Part shown: piece by piece, positions 10,949 through 18,090 of the stretch | How positions within the stretch are numbered: position 1 is the first letter of the stretch | Layout of the letters: the number at the start of each line of letters is the position of its first letter | Assembly (NCBI GenBank): GCA_012719855.1 | Contig: JAAXZN010000036.1 | Coordinates: 1 to 64,000, forward strand | DNA length: 64,000 nt | Direction: 5' to 3' | Origin: Serratia liquefaciens | GTDB taxonomy: Bacteria; Pseudomonadota; Gammaproteobacteria; Enterobacterales; Enterobacteriaceae | The notes under the pieces: generated by a model | Databases searched by the model: none | Told to the model about the DNA's origin: nothing | Seen by the model: the letters and a program-made list of their open reading frames with translations, nothing else | Translations under genes and position numbers: made by a program

Positions 10949-11092
10949 GTGCGTAAATCAAAATTCTTGCTGGTAACGTTACTCTGCCTGTGCGCAGCTA
11001 CCGCGCTTTATGTATTGGCCTACCGGTCGCTGGGTCATTATCTCAGCGACGGCGAGAAAGCCTACCCCGATATCAGCCTTGAAATCCGCTAA
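10949..11092 (+). CDS. Small single-span membrane protein, unknown function
   Basis: A 47-codon frame from GTG at 10949 to TAA at 11092, preceded by AGGA about 8 bases upstream. The peptide begins VRKSKF, continues with about 18 hydrophobic residues (LLVTLLCLCAATALYVLA) and ends in a polar tail with SDGEKAYPDI. The positive-inside pattern suggests an inner-membrane protein with its tail in the periplasm, or an uncleaved signal. It matches no family I know. Being so short it could be chance, but the ribosome site and clear topology favour a real gene. Confidence 0.45.
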   Translation: MRKSKFLLVTLLCLCAATALYVLAYRSLGHYLSDGEKAYPDISLEIR

Positions 11093-11190
11093 GACCCGCC
11101 ATCCTATCCCAACAGGCTGCTTTGTACCGCCGCGGCAGTGCCGGTTTGGGCCGTATTTATAACGTCGCAGTATCGCCAATGAGAAAGGCG

Positions 11191-11352
11191 CTATTTTTCG
11201 TCGGGAAGGAAATAATGCCCGCACTTAGGGCAGATCATGGTGATGTTTTTACGCACTTTGCGACCGTTTTGCTCAGAAGCGTGGGCGCATTTTGGGCAGA
11301 TCACTTTTACTGATGAGTCACTGAACATCTTAAGGGCATCAAAGATAGACAT
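11191..11352 (-). CDS. Small zinc-ribbon protein (YnfU-like), copy 1
   Basis: A 53-residue protein read from ATG at 11352 to TAG at 11191. It has two CPxC knuckles, ICPKCAH (about 19-23) and ICPKCGHYF (about 40-48), which should bind one Zn2+. The linker between them is basic (NGRKVRKN). The pattern resembles the small YnfU-type zinc-binding proteins of enterobacteria; the biological role is unknown. A paralogue of the same length lies at 14680-14841. A weak ribosome site (GGTGAAAG) precedes the start. Confidence 0.75.
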   Translation of the reverse strand: MSIFDALKMFSDSSVKVICPKCAHASEQNGRKVRKNITMICPKCGHYFLPDEK

Positions 11353-11561
11353 ATCTTTCACCGGGTAGATGTAAGGAGCCTCAGTCTAACATTGGCCGGG
11401 GTTAATAGCCCTTTATTGATTGTTTATTAATCATTTCTGTGGGGCCGCGCGGTGATGTGGGGGCTCTGCATCAAACGGCGCAACAGTAAAAATGTCACAT
11501 TTCCATCCGAGGTTACATCTGCCGGATCAACCTTACGCAGGCATGACAGTTCTATACATTG

Positions 11562-11668
11562 TGGCTGGTAATTTAACAGCTACCCGATGATGTTGTGTGT
11601 TATCCATTCCCTGTAGTGTATTACCCCATCCCTGTTAATTTTATCCCGCCTTGTGCGGGATTTTTTTA
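11562..11668 (+). ncRNA. Candidate small RNA ending in a strong terminator
   Basis: The stretch ends in ATCCCGC-CTTGT-GCGGGAT followed by seven T (11643-11668), a textbook intrinsic terminator with no gene just before it. Upstream, a TATACA box (about 11552-11557) with a TGACAG-like box before it could start a transcript of about 100 nt. No known sRNA family is recognised. The terminator is seen; the transcript is inferred. Confidence 0.35.
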
Positions 11669-11867
11669 TCTGCGCGTAATCGCCAGTCCGCCAAACATAA
11701 TGTCGCGGGTGGCCTGCAGCGCCAGAAAATCATGGGGGAAACCGAGCTCGATGGTATTGGGGTTGTGGGGTTCACTTTCTGCTGAATTTTACCTTTATTA
11801 TCCCGCTAATCGGCAAATGCCGCGTCCGCTGCGTGCGTTTATTGATTTCGCCCGGCAGCAGGGCTAA
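11669..11867. pseudogene. Remnant of a LysR regulator C-terminus beside another gene fragment
   Basis: On the plus strand about 11781-11867 encode a peptide ending YYPANRQMPRPLRAFIDFAR + QQG-stop, the characteristic C-terminus of LysR-type regulators, but no upstream domain is in frame. On the minus strand 11669 to about 11770 encode a coding-like tail ending RDIMFGGLAITRR-stop that I cannot assign. The two fragments face each other and meet near 11775, which suggests that a deletion removed the bodies of both genes. Confidence 0.5.
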
Positions 11868-12015
11868 CGGGCGCGAGCGAGCCGATAAGCGTCCGGTTTT
11901 TTTGAATAACTCTGTCAGATAAATTTGGTATTCCCTCCAGTGACAGTTAAGTAGATTGGATCAGAGTATCTCCGGGTGCCATCGGCACCCTCATGCAACG
12001 ATCAGGGAGTTTCTA

Positions 12016-12567
12016 ATGGCGAAGACAGTGGTAATTTTTCACTCCGGCTACGGCCACACCGAACGTTTGGCAAACGTGGTTGCGCAAGGTGCCGAAGCGG
12101 AACTGATCGCTATCGATCAGGAAGGCAATGTCAGCGATGAAGCCTGGCAAAAACTGGATGAGGCGGATGCCATTATCTTTGGTTCGCCAACCTATATGGG
12201 GGGCCCGTCCTGGCAATTTAAAAAATTCGCCGACGCCAGTTCAAAAGCCTGGTTTACCCGCAAGTGGCAGGACAAGGTTTTTGGTGGCTTCACCAACAGC
12301 GCCAGCCTGAACGGCGATAAGCAGGTTACGCTGATCGCTCTGCAAACGCTGGCCTCCCAGCATGGCGGCCTGTGGGTCAGTCTGGGGTTATTGCCGGCTA
12401 ATACCAAGTCGGCGCAGCGTACCGACGTGAACAATCTCGGCGGTTCTGTAGGGCTGCTGGTGCAGACGCCTTCGGATGCCGGTGTGGATGAAATGCTGTC
12501 GGGCGATCTTGAAACCGCCGCGCTTTACGGCCAACGCGTTGCGGGCTTTGCCGCGAAACTGGCTTAA
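12016..12567 (+). CDS. Flavodoxin-fold protein (NADPH-dependent FMN reductase/WrbA-like)
   Basis: A 183-residue flavodoxin-like protein. The FMN-phosphate loop is HSGYGHTERLA (about 9-19), and the second flavin loop is GSPTYMGGPS. Such proteins bind FMN and reduce quinones or act as flavin carriers; the exact acceptor is unknown. The ATG at 12016 is preceded by AGGGAG at a good distance; a longer frame from 11956 lacks a ribosome site and adds an unlikely His-rich leader. It stands alone, with hairpin-rich intergenic DNA on both sides. Confidence 0.85.
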   Translation: MAKTVVIFHSGYGHTERLANVVAQGAEAELIAIDQEGNVSDEAWQKLDEADAIIFGSPTYMGGPSWQFKKFADASSKAWFTRKWQDKVFGGFTNSASLNGDKQVTLIALQTLASQHGGLWVSLGLLPANTKSAQRTDVNNLGGSVGLLVQTPSDAGVDEMLSGDLETAALYGQRVAGFAAKLA

Positions 12568-12674
12568 GTATTATTCCCTTGCACGCTAAAGGGGAGATTA
12601 GCCAGGCACGCTTTTATTCATACGCACACTTTTTGCTGCTCATTTTTTCTACACAATTGGGGCGTAAATTAGGG

Positions 12675-12745
12675 TGCGTTATTAGCCTGCTTGGGCTAAC
12701 ACTGCATTTCGTACAAATATTCCCGGTTCCTAGACCGGGTTTTTT
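12675..12745 (+). ncRNA. Candidate small RNA with two hairpins
   Basis: A first hairpin TTAGCC-TGCTTG-GGCTAA (about 12682-12699) is followed by about 22 unpaired bases and a terminator CCCGGT-TCCTAG-ACCGGG with six T (12722-12745). A TAAATT box lies just upstream. Stem-loop, single-stranded region, terminator is the typical layout of Hfq-binding sRNAs. The preceding gene ends 108 bases earlier, so it could also be a long 3' UTR. Confidence 0.4.
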
Positions 12746-12789
12746 GTTGCTAAGGTGTGCTTAAGCTTGCGGCGATACCATGAGCGGCA

Positions 12790-12864
12790 GCAGGGCCAGC
12801 AATGGCCGTGTCGTAACTGTCAATTAGCTGCTCTTCAAGCGAGCCCGCACTGCGGGCTTTTTTT
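12790..12864 (+). ncRNA. Candidate small RNA or second terminator unit
   Basis: A short hairpin GGCCA-GCAA-TGGCC (12794-12807) precedes about 34 unpaired bases and a strong terminator AGCCCGC-ACT-GCGGGCT with a T run (12842-12864). It lies directly behind the previous candidate and no gene lies between them. The terminator itself is certain; an independent transcript is a guess. Confidence 0.3.
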
Positions 12865-13213
12865 ATGAATTGCGCTTCGTTGCGTGTTACCGGAAAATAA
12901 TAACCGGCAGTGCGGCTTGAGCGGCAAGTAAAATACCCATCTTATTATTATGGTTTTGGCGTTGTGATGATCGGTGAGGGTTTACGCTATGCTGATAGAT
13001 ATCCTTGAACATTATTTTCGGGCGGGTGAAAATCCGTTTCGCGTTGAAGGATACCGCTGAGCGGTGGCGTTAAGAGCATTCTGTTAATAAAAAACGAATC
13101 TATCTTTGTTGCTGATCTGTCTGTATTTTTTAATTTTAACTCTGATTGTTATGTCTTCCTCATCATCTCGGGCGGGGGAATATGCATAGAATTGCTCTGG
13201 TGATTATAAATAT

Positions 13214-14674
13214 ATGGGTAAGGCGATGAACGCCAGAATAAACGCCAAGCAGGGATTGCCGGTCGCCATCCAGTTGATCACGCTTTTTCTGCTGGCCTAT
13301 TTACTGTCCCTGCTGGGTATTTTTACACGCCCAATAGGTTCGCTTTCTCTGTTTTGGCCGGTGAATGCGATTTTACTCGGTCTGCTATTACGCAAGCCCG
13401 CCTATGCCAGCCCTGCCGGGTGGTTGATCACCTATCTTGGGATGATTGCCGCCGATCTGACTAATGGCGAAGGCCTGGCGCTGGCGCTGTGGCTGAATGC
13501 CTGCAATATGTCCCTGATTGCCACCGGCTATGGTGTGATGCTGCTGTTGCCGCAGTCGCAGCGCCGAATGGGCAAACCTCAGGCCATCCTCTACATGTTC
13601 ACCGCCAGCCTGAGCGGTGCGGCAGTGGCGTCGACGCTGTCGATACTGCGCAACGACAGCCTGTACAACAACACGGCGATTATTGCCTGGTTGGCGTGGT
13701 TCAGCGAACAGTTCTCGACCAACCTGCTGCTGCTGCCTGTCCTGCTGGCAGCCCCACGAATTAAGCAACTGCTGCGCATGCAGATCAACTGGCAGCTGCG
13801 CGCCGGTATGCCACTGCTGGCGCTGCTGTTTTCACTGGCGTTTAGCGTCTATATCGGCGGGCCGGGGGCGATTGCCTTCCCAATACCTGCGTTGCTGTGG
13901 TGCGCGGTTCGCTATCAGTTGTTCACCGTGACTCTGCTGACGTTACTGACCGGCATGACCGAGATCAGCAGCATTTCAGCCAACCTGATGCTGTATGAAA
14001 CGCCGAACAACCACAATGCCTTCCTCGATACGCTGATGTCGGCCCGCCTGGGCATTGCCATGCTGGTCATGGGGCCGCTGATCCTTTCCAGCTCAATCGC
14101 GGTTAATCGTAAGCTGCTGCGGCGTCTGGAACACAGCGCCAACCATGATTTTCTGACGGGCGTGTTGGCGCGTAACGCCCTGACGCGCAAGGCCGGAGAG
14201 CTGTTGGACCACAAACTTAAATCGAAAGAAGCGGTGTCCTTGCTGCTGATCGATATCGACCATTTTAAACAGATAAACGACACCTACGGCCATTTGGTCG
14301 GCGATCAGGTGTTGGCTTCATTCGCCCACATCGTCAGGCGCGAGCTGCGTCACGATCAGCTGTTTGGGCGTTTGGGCGGTGAAGAGTTTGCGATTATGCT
14401 GCCGCGCGCGCTGGCGGCGCAGGGCGTGGCCCTGGCAGAGCATTTACGGCAGTTGGTGCAAAAAGCCGATTTGTCTCCCGGCGGTAAAGTGTCGTTAAAC
14501 ATCACCATCAGCGTGGGTGTCGCCAGTCTGGCGATGAACGAAGTGAAATCGCTGGAACAGCTGATGAATATGGCGGATATCGCGCTTTATCGCGCCAAGT
14601 CGCAGGGGCGTAACAGGGTGGAGTCGTTTAATGTGATCAGCGGCAACAGCGTGGGCCACATCCTGTTTAAATAA
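13214..14674 (+). CDS. Membrane diguanylate cyclase (MASE1-like sensor + GGDEF)
   Basis: A 486-residue protein with an N-terminal region of about eight to ten membrane helices (residues 15-300) resembling a MASE1 sensor, then a GGDEF domain. The active-site motif is GGEEF in LFGRLGGEEFAIM, and the metal/GTP loop LLIDIDHFKQINDTYGH is intact, so it should make c-di-GMP from two GTP at the inner membrane. The usual inhibitory RxxD site five residues before GGEEF reads RHDQ, so product feedback is probably absent. ATG 13226 is an alternative start; neither has a convincing ribosome site. The signal it senses is unknown. Confidence 0.9.
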   Translation: MGKAMNARINAKQGLPVAIQLITLFLLAYLLSLLGIFTRPIGSLSLFWPVNAILLGLLLRKPAYASPAGWLITYLGMIAADLTNGEGLALALWLNACNMSLIATGYGVMLLLPQSQRRMGKPQAILYMFTASLSGAAVASTLSILRNDSLYNNTAIIAWLAWFSEQFSTNLLLLPVLLAAPRIKQLLRMQINWQLRAGMPLLALLFSLAFSVYIGGPGAIAFPIPALLWCAVRYQLFTVTLLTLLTGMTEISSISANLMLYETPNNHNAFLDTLMSARLGIAMLVMGPLILSSSIAVNRKLLRRLEHSANHDFLTGVLARNALTRKAGELLDHKLKSKEAVSLLLIDIDHFKQINDTYGHLVGDQVLASFAHIVRRELRHDQLFGRLGGEEFAIMLPRALAAQGVALAEHLRQLVQKADLSPGGKVSLNITISVGVASLAMNEVKSLEQLMNMADIALYRAKSQGRNRVESFNVISGNSVGHILFK

Positions 14675-14679
14675 AGGGG

Positions 14680-14841
14680 TCAGTTCTGTTTGGGTTCAAA
14701 CTCGGTGCCGCAGTTTGGGCAGATCAGCATGACTTTTTGCTGCAGCATCGAGCACTTTTGGGTCGTCACATAGGCGCATTTCGGGCAGGCGATTTGGGTT
14801 GAGCGGTTGATGAAACCTTTAACACTGCTGGTATCAGACAT
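14680..14841 (-). CDS. Small zinc-ribbon protein (YnfU-like), copy 2
   Basis: A 53-residue protein read from ATG at 14839-14841 to TGA at 14680. It carries two knuckles, ACPKCAY (about 18-24) and ICPNCGTEF (about 40-48), at almost the same positions as in copy 1 at 11191-11352, so the two are paralogues. The region between the knuckles has an additional cysteine (QKCSML). It is convergent with the diguanylate cyclase gene, whose stop lies 5 bases away. The role is unknown; metal binding is inferred from the cysteines. Confidence 0.75.
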   Translation of the reverse strand: MSDTSSVKGFINRSTQIACPKCAYVTTQKCSMLQQKVMLICPNCGTEFEPKQN

Positions 14842-14908
14842 AATAAATGGCCTGTGTCAGGTGAAAACCCACGCTAACACAGGTGGTATCAAATTGCTTA
14901 GAATGTTT

Positions 14909-15112
14909 TATACCCGTCGCCTTTCAAGCTGCAGCGTTGTTACCTGCACTCAATTATGTGGCCCGTCCATGGGCCACACCCCTTTTAGGGGCCGCTGCCA
15001 GCAGCGTTCAAATCTGCTCCCGGCAGATTTGTCCCCCAGTTACTTACTGAAGTAAGCGCCTGGGAATGAGCTAGCTGGTCGCCTAGCTACAACTCGAAAT
15101 TCATAGGGTATA
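14909..15112. repeat. ERIC element with an internal insertion
   Basis: The ends TATACCC (14909) and GGGTATA (15112) and the conserved parts (CTTTCAAGCTGCAGCG, CCCCAGTTACTTACT, AAGTAAGCGCCTGGG) match the other two ERIC copies here. This one is 204 bp rather than about 127. The extra 77 or so bases (about 14953-15030) contain small hairpins such as GTGGCCC-GTCCAT-GGGCCAC (14958-14977). It fills the gap between the zinc-ribbon and cold-shock genes. Confidence 0.85.
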
Positions 15113-15133
15113 TGCGGCTGGCGGTGGTTGTGA

Positions 15134-15613
15134 TTACAGGCTTTTAAGCACTTTCAGCGTTTCGTCCATGTCGATCTCGTGTTCGGAGAAGGTATGGGTT
15201 TCGTTCTGGAAGGTGGTGATAGTCAGCATGCGCAGCGTCTGCATGGTCTGGGACGCGTCCTCAGACTGCGGGCGGATGCGGTTCATCAGCAGGCCAACCG
15301 ACAGCACGGTATTTTCTTTATCCACGTCTGCTTTCACCGGCACTTCCTTGGTGAAAGTATTGAAGGATTTGATGCTGGTGATTTTGATTCTTTCGTTGGC
15401 GATGATGATGTACTTGCTCGACGCCAGCACCTTGACCGCAAATGCCGAAGGGCCTTTGGTGTTGTTGGTCGGTTCGAAAGTCACCGCCGCGTTTTTCTTA
15501 ATCAGCTCCGGGTTTTGCACTTTAATCACGTGAAAATAACGATTTTCCCCGTTCTCGTCGGTAATAAAGCCGAAGCCTTTGTCTTCAAAAAAAGTCGTTA
15601 TCTTGCCGTTCAT
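15134..15613 (-). CDS. Cold-shock-domain protein with C-terminal extension
   Basis: A 159-residue protein. Residues 1-68 form a cold-shock domain with the RNA-binding motif KGFGFI and a changed second motif, YFHVI in place of VFVHF. Residues 70-159 form an additional domain of unknown function that includes ERIKITSIKSF and an acidic C-terminus. It is twice the length of CspA-type proteins. The ATG at 15613 is chosen from four nearby ATGs because GAGA lies 6 bases upstream. It probably binds nucleic acid; whether it responds to cold is not shown by the sequence. Confidence 0.85.
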   Translation of the reverse strand: MNGKITTFFEDKGFGFITDENGENRYFHVIKVQNPELIKKNAAVTFEPTNNTKGPSAFAVKVLASSKYIIIANERIKITSIKSFNTFTKEVPVKADVDKENTVLSVGLLMNRIRPQSEDASQTMQTLRMLTITTFQNETHTFSEHEIDMDETLKVLKSL

Positions 15614-15779
15614 CATCATTCTCATAAAGTCGTTCAATACAGTGCTTATGATAGCGCGGAATGCCTTGCAGTGACAGATTGCGTGCCCGGCATTTGATAA
15701 TGCGATAACGGCATTTAGCCGCGTGGTGGCCGCATGCTATTTTCAGCCTGACTTTATTCATTTCTGAAAGGGAAAATCG

Positions 15780-16289
15780 ATGGGAATTAAACGGCTTAAC
15801 CACGCGGTGTTGTATGTCAGCGACGTGCAGCAAAGTGCGGACTTTTATCATCAGGTGCTGGGATTCAAGCTCAAGCCTTCGGGCAGCCCCGATAAAGCGG
15901 TGTTTACCCAGGCGGCCGATTCGGACAATGATCACGATTTGGCGCTGTTCAGCAAGAACCTGGGGCAGCAGCGGGCCGGCGTTTTTCGCGCAAACGGTGA
16001 GCCGCCGGCGGAAAACGAGCCTCCGGCCGGGTTGTATCATCTGGCCTGGGAGGTCGATAGCCTGGACGAACTGGAGCGCATTCGCGATCAATTGGCGCAG
16101 CGGGGCATTCTTGGGCTGGAGGAAGACCATGGCGTGCACAAGAGCATCTACGGTCATGATCCGGACGGGCTGCTGTTTGAAGTGACCTGGTTTATTCCGG
16201 CGGCGTTGCAGATCGAAGAAGATCGCAACCAGCGCGGCATCAAACCGCTGGATTTTGTCGCCGAAAAGCGCCGTTTCGCGCAGGCATGA
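15780..16289 (+). CDS. VOC-family protein (glyoxalase/extradiol dioxygenase superfamily)
   Basis: A 169-residue vicinal-oxygen-chelate protein with two beta-alpha-beta-beta-beta modules. Likely metal ligands are His8 (LNHAVLYV), a His in GLYHLAWEV and a Glu in LLFEVTW. This resembles the N-terminal half of CatE-type catechol 2,3-dioxygenases, but at half their length the activity cannot be told: dioxygenase, glyoxalase, isomerase or resistance protein are all possible. It is convergent with the neighbouring ABC operon, sharing a terminator with it, so a link with that operon is not supported. Confidence 0.85.
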   Translation: MGIKRLNHAVLYVSDVQQSADFYHQVLGFKLKPSGSPDKAVFTQAADSDNDHDLALFSKNLGQQRAGVFRANGEPPAENEPPAGLYHLAWEVDSLDELERIRDQLAQRGILGLEEDHGVHKSIYGHDPDGLLFEVTWFIPAALQIEEDRNQRGIKPLDFVAEKRRFAQA

Positions 16290-16296
16290 TAGAACG

Positions 16297-16314
16297 GGGC
16301 GCCGTTGGGCGCCC
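16297..16314. terminator. Shared hairpin between convergent VOC gene and ABC operon
   Basis: Perfect GGGCGCC-GTTG-GGCGCCC hairpin in the 30 bases between the two stop codons. Neither side has a long T run, so termination efficiency is uncertain. Confidence 0.55.
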
Positions 16315-16319
16315 TGCAG

Positions 16320-17147
16320 TTACAGAACCTTATTGAGAAAGTTGACGGTGCGGTGATGCTGCGGATGGTTCAGTACCTGCCGCGCATTCCCCTGTTCGAC
16401 GATTTGCCCATCGACCATAAAGACAATCTGATCCGCCGCTTCGCGCGCAAAGCCAATTTCATGGGTCACCACTACCAGCGTAACCCCCAGATCCGCCAGC
16501 CCTTTGATGACGTCCAACACTTCGCCAACCAGTTCCGGATCCAATGCCGAAGTCGGTTCATCGAACAAAATCACCTTTGGATTCAGCGCCAGAGCACGTG
16601 CAATGGCGATACGCTGTTGCTGACCACCGGACAGATGGCGCGGGTAGGCATCCGCCTTGTGCCGCAGGCCGACGGTATCCAGCAACTGATAAGCGACCTC
16701 TCTGGCCTGGGCCCGCGAGTAAATCTTATGCACCACCGGCGCTTCAACGATGTTTTCCAGTACCGTCAGGTGCGGGAACAGGTTGAAGTTCTGGAACACG
16801 TAGCCGACGTTGATGCGCTGCTTGAGAATGGCGTTTTCTTTCAGCTCATACAGCTTGTCGCCCTTGCGCCGATAGCCGACGTAGTCGCCGTCGATACGGA
16901 TAAAACCTTCGTCGACGCGCTCGAGATGGTTGATGGCCCGCAGCAGGGTGGACTTGCCGGAGCCGGATGGCCCAAGAATGACCGTGACGGTTCCCGGTTG
17001 CAGCGTCAGGCTGACGTCGTCCAGCGCTTTATGCTTGCCAAAATATTTGCTCACGTTGCTGATTTCAATCAGGCCGCGGGCCGGTACCGGGACAATGTTG
17101 CGCACCGGCGCTTCGCGCAGGGCATAATAATCAATGGCTTCGGACAT
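16320..17147 (-). CDS. Polar amino-acid ABC transporter ATPase (YxeO-like)
   Basis: A 275-residue ABC ATPase of the polar amino acid uptake class (PAAT). It shows Walker [10 protein letters not shown], signature LSGGQQQR, Walker [13 protein letters not shown] and the switch histidine in VVVTHEIGF. An N-terminal extension of about 25 residues precedes the nucleotide-binding domain. It is the last gene of a six-gene operon, 9 bases behind the permease. By analogy with Bacillus YxeO it energises uptake of S-modified cysteine derivatives; this substrate is inferred from the operon's enzymes. Confidence 0.9.
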   Translation of the reverse strand: MSEAIDYYALREAPVRNIVPVPARGLIEISNVSKYFGKHKALDDVSLTLQPGTVTVILGPSGSGKSTLLRAINHLERVDEGFIRIDGDYVGYRRKGDKLYELKENAILKQRINVGYVFQNFNLFPHLTVLENIVEAPVVHKIYSRAQAREVAYQLLDTVGLRHKADAYPRHLSGGQQQRIAIARALALNPKVILFDEPTSALDPELVGEVLDVIKGLADLGVTLVVVTHEIGFAREAADQIVFMVDGQIVEQGNARQVLNHPQHHRTVNFLNKVL

Positions 17148-17156
17148 GGGATCCTC

Positions 17157-18044
17157 CTAACGTTTTAACCAGCCGGCCAGTTTCTGCCATGGCGTTGGCG
17201 GCAGTTCGCGGACCGCGCCCCGGGCGAAATAGCGTTCGATGTAATACTGAATGACCGACAATGCGGTAGTGATGAACAGGTACCAAACCGTGGCGACCAT
17301 CAGCAGTGGAATCACCTGCTGAGTGCGGTTGTAGATCACCTGAATGGTGTAAAACAGCTCCGGCAGCGCCAATACGTAAACGATTGAAGTTCCTTTCGCC
17401 AGGCTGATGATTTCGTTGAAACCGGTCGGCACGATGGAGCGCAGCGCCTGCGGCAGGATAATGCGGAAAGTGCGGCGATAGCCCGGCAGGCCGAGCGCCG
17501 CTGCTGCCTCATGCTGGCCATATTCCACGCCGAGAATGCCGCCGCGGATGATTTCTGCGGTATAGGCCGATTGCACTAATGTGAGCCCCAGCACTGCCAC
17601 GGAGAACTGGCTGAGAATATCGATGGTCGGATAGCTGGCGAACACCAGTGAAGTAAAGGGAATTCCTAACGAGATCGCATCGTACAGGTATGAAAAGTTA
17701 TACAGAATAATCAGCACCAGAATCAGCGGCAGTGAGCGGAACAGCCAGATATACCCCCACGCCAGCGAGGCCAGCAGATAAGAGCGTGACAGCCGCGCCA
17801 GCGCCAGCAGGGTGCCGAAGATGATGCTGAACAGGGTACCAAGCAGCGTCAGCAGCAGGGTCTGCCCCAAGCCCGACAGCACCGCAGGTGCAAAGAACCA
17901 TTCGGCGAAGACGCCCCATTCCCAACGTTCGTTAGCCGCCACCGACTGGACGATGGCCGCCAGAATAAAGACTGAAAACAGCGCGCCCACCAGCCGTAGC
18001 GGGTAGCGTGCAGGAACCACTTTTAACACTTCTTGTTTGGACAT
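17157..18044 (-). CDS. Amino-acid ABC transporter permease (YxeN-like)
   Basis: A PAAT-class permease of 295 aa with the HisM/GlnP-type fold. It has an N-terminal helix, then the conserved TLLLTLLGTLFSIIFG segment and the EAA loop (EAAAALGLPGYRRTFRIILPQA) that contacts the ATPase. The start at 18044 is preceded by AGGAGA; the frame is open further upstream but without a ribosome site. It is the only permease gene in the operon, so it should form a homodimer. Its length exceeds the family's usual 220-250 aa, mainly by extra N-terminal sequence. Confidence 0.9.
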   Translation of the reverse strand: MSKQEVLKVVPARYPLRLVGALFSVFILAAIVQSVAANERWEWGVFAEWFFAPAVLSGLGQTLLLTLLGTLFSIIFGTLLALARLSRSYLLASLAWGYIWLFRSLPLILVLIILYNFSYLYDAISLGIPFTSLVFASYPTIDILSQFSVAVLGLTLVQSAYTAEIIRGGILGVEYGQHEAAAALGLPGYRRTFRIILPQALRSIVPTGFNEIISLAKGTSIVYVLALPELFYTIQVIYNRTQQVIPLLMVATVWYLFITTALSVIQYYIERYFARGAVRELPPTPWQKLAGWLKR

Positions 18045-18090
18045 CGCAGGTCTCCTGAAACAGATCAAAGGGTGAATAAGGGGCGCTCCC

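Larger units (their letters stand above)
11353..12015. other. Long intergenic region with a decayed gene and a possible small RNA
   Basis: No intact gene is seen in these 660 bases. The left part should hold the promoter of the zinc-ribbon gene. Bases 11562-11668 look like a terminator-ended small transcript (listed separately). Bases 11669-11867 hold gene remnants (listed separately). The last 150 bases must contain the promoter of the flavodoxin-like gene, but no convincing boxes could be fixed. Confidence 0.6.
12568..13213. other. Gene-free 645-base region with two intrinsic terminators
   Basis: Two strong terminators (12722-12745 and 12842-12864) lie here, each preceded by a structured segment that could be a small RNA (both listed). 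The rest, from 12870 to 13213, should be the promoter and a long leader of the diguanylate cyclase gene. It contains a short ACCGCTGAGCGGT palindrome near 13055-13067 and otherwise no recognisable element. Confidence 0.6.

Noticed and set aside
11595-11867. 90-codon plus-strand frame as a gene
   Set aside because: Its first part runs through an intrinsic terminator and only its last 29 codons resemble a protein (LysR tail). Treated as a remnant.
12579-12764. 61-codon plus-strand frame
   Set aside because: Runs through a terminator and a candidate small RNA; no ribosome site and no recognisable sequence.
15780-16289. VOC protein as an additional ring-cleavage enzyme of the nba pathway
   Set aside because: It lies 5 kb from the locus behind unrelated genes, and the pathway already has its own dioxygenase; half the length of extradiol dioxygenases.
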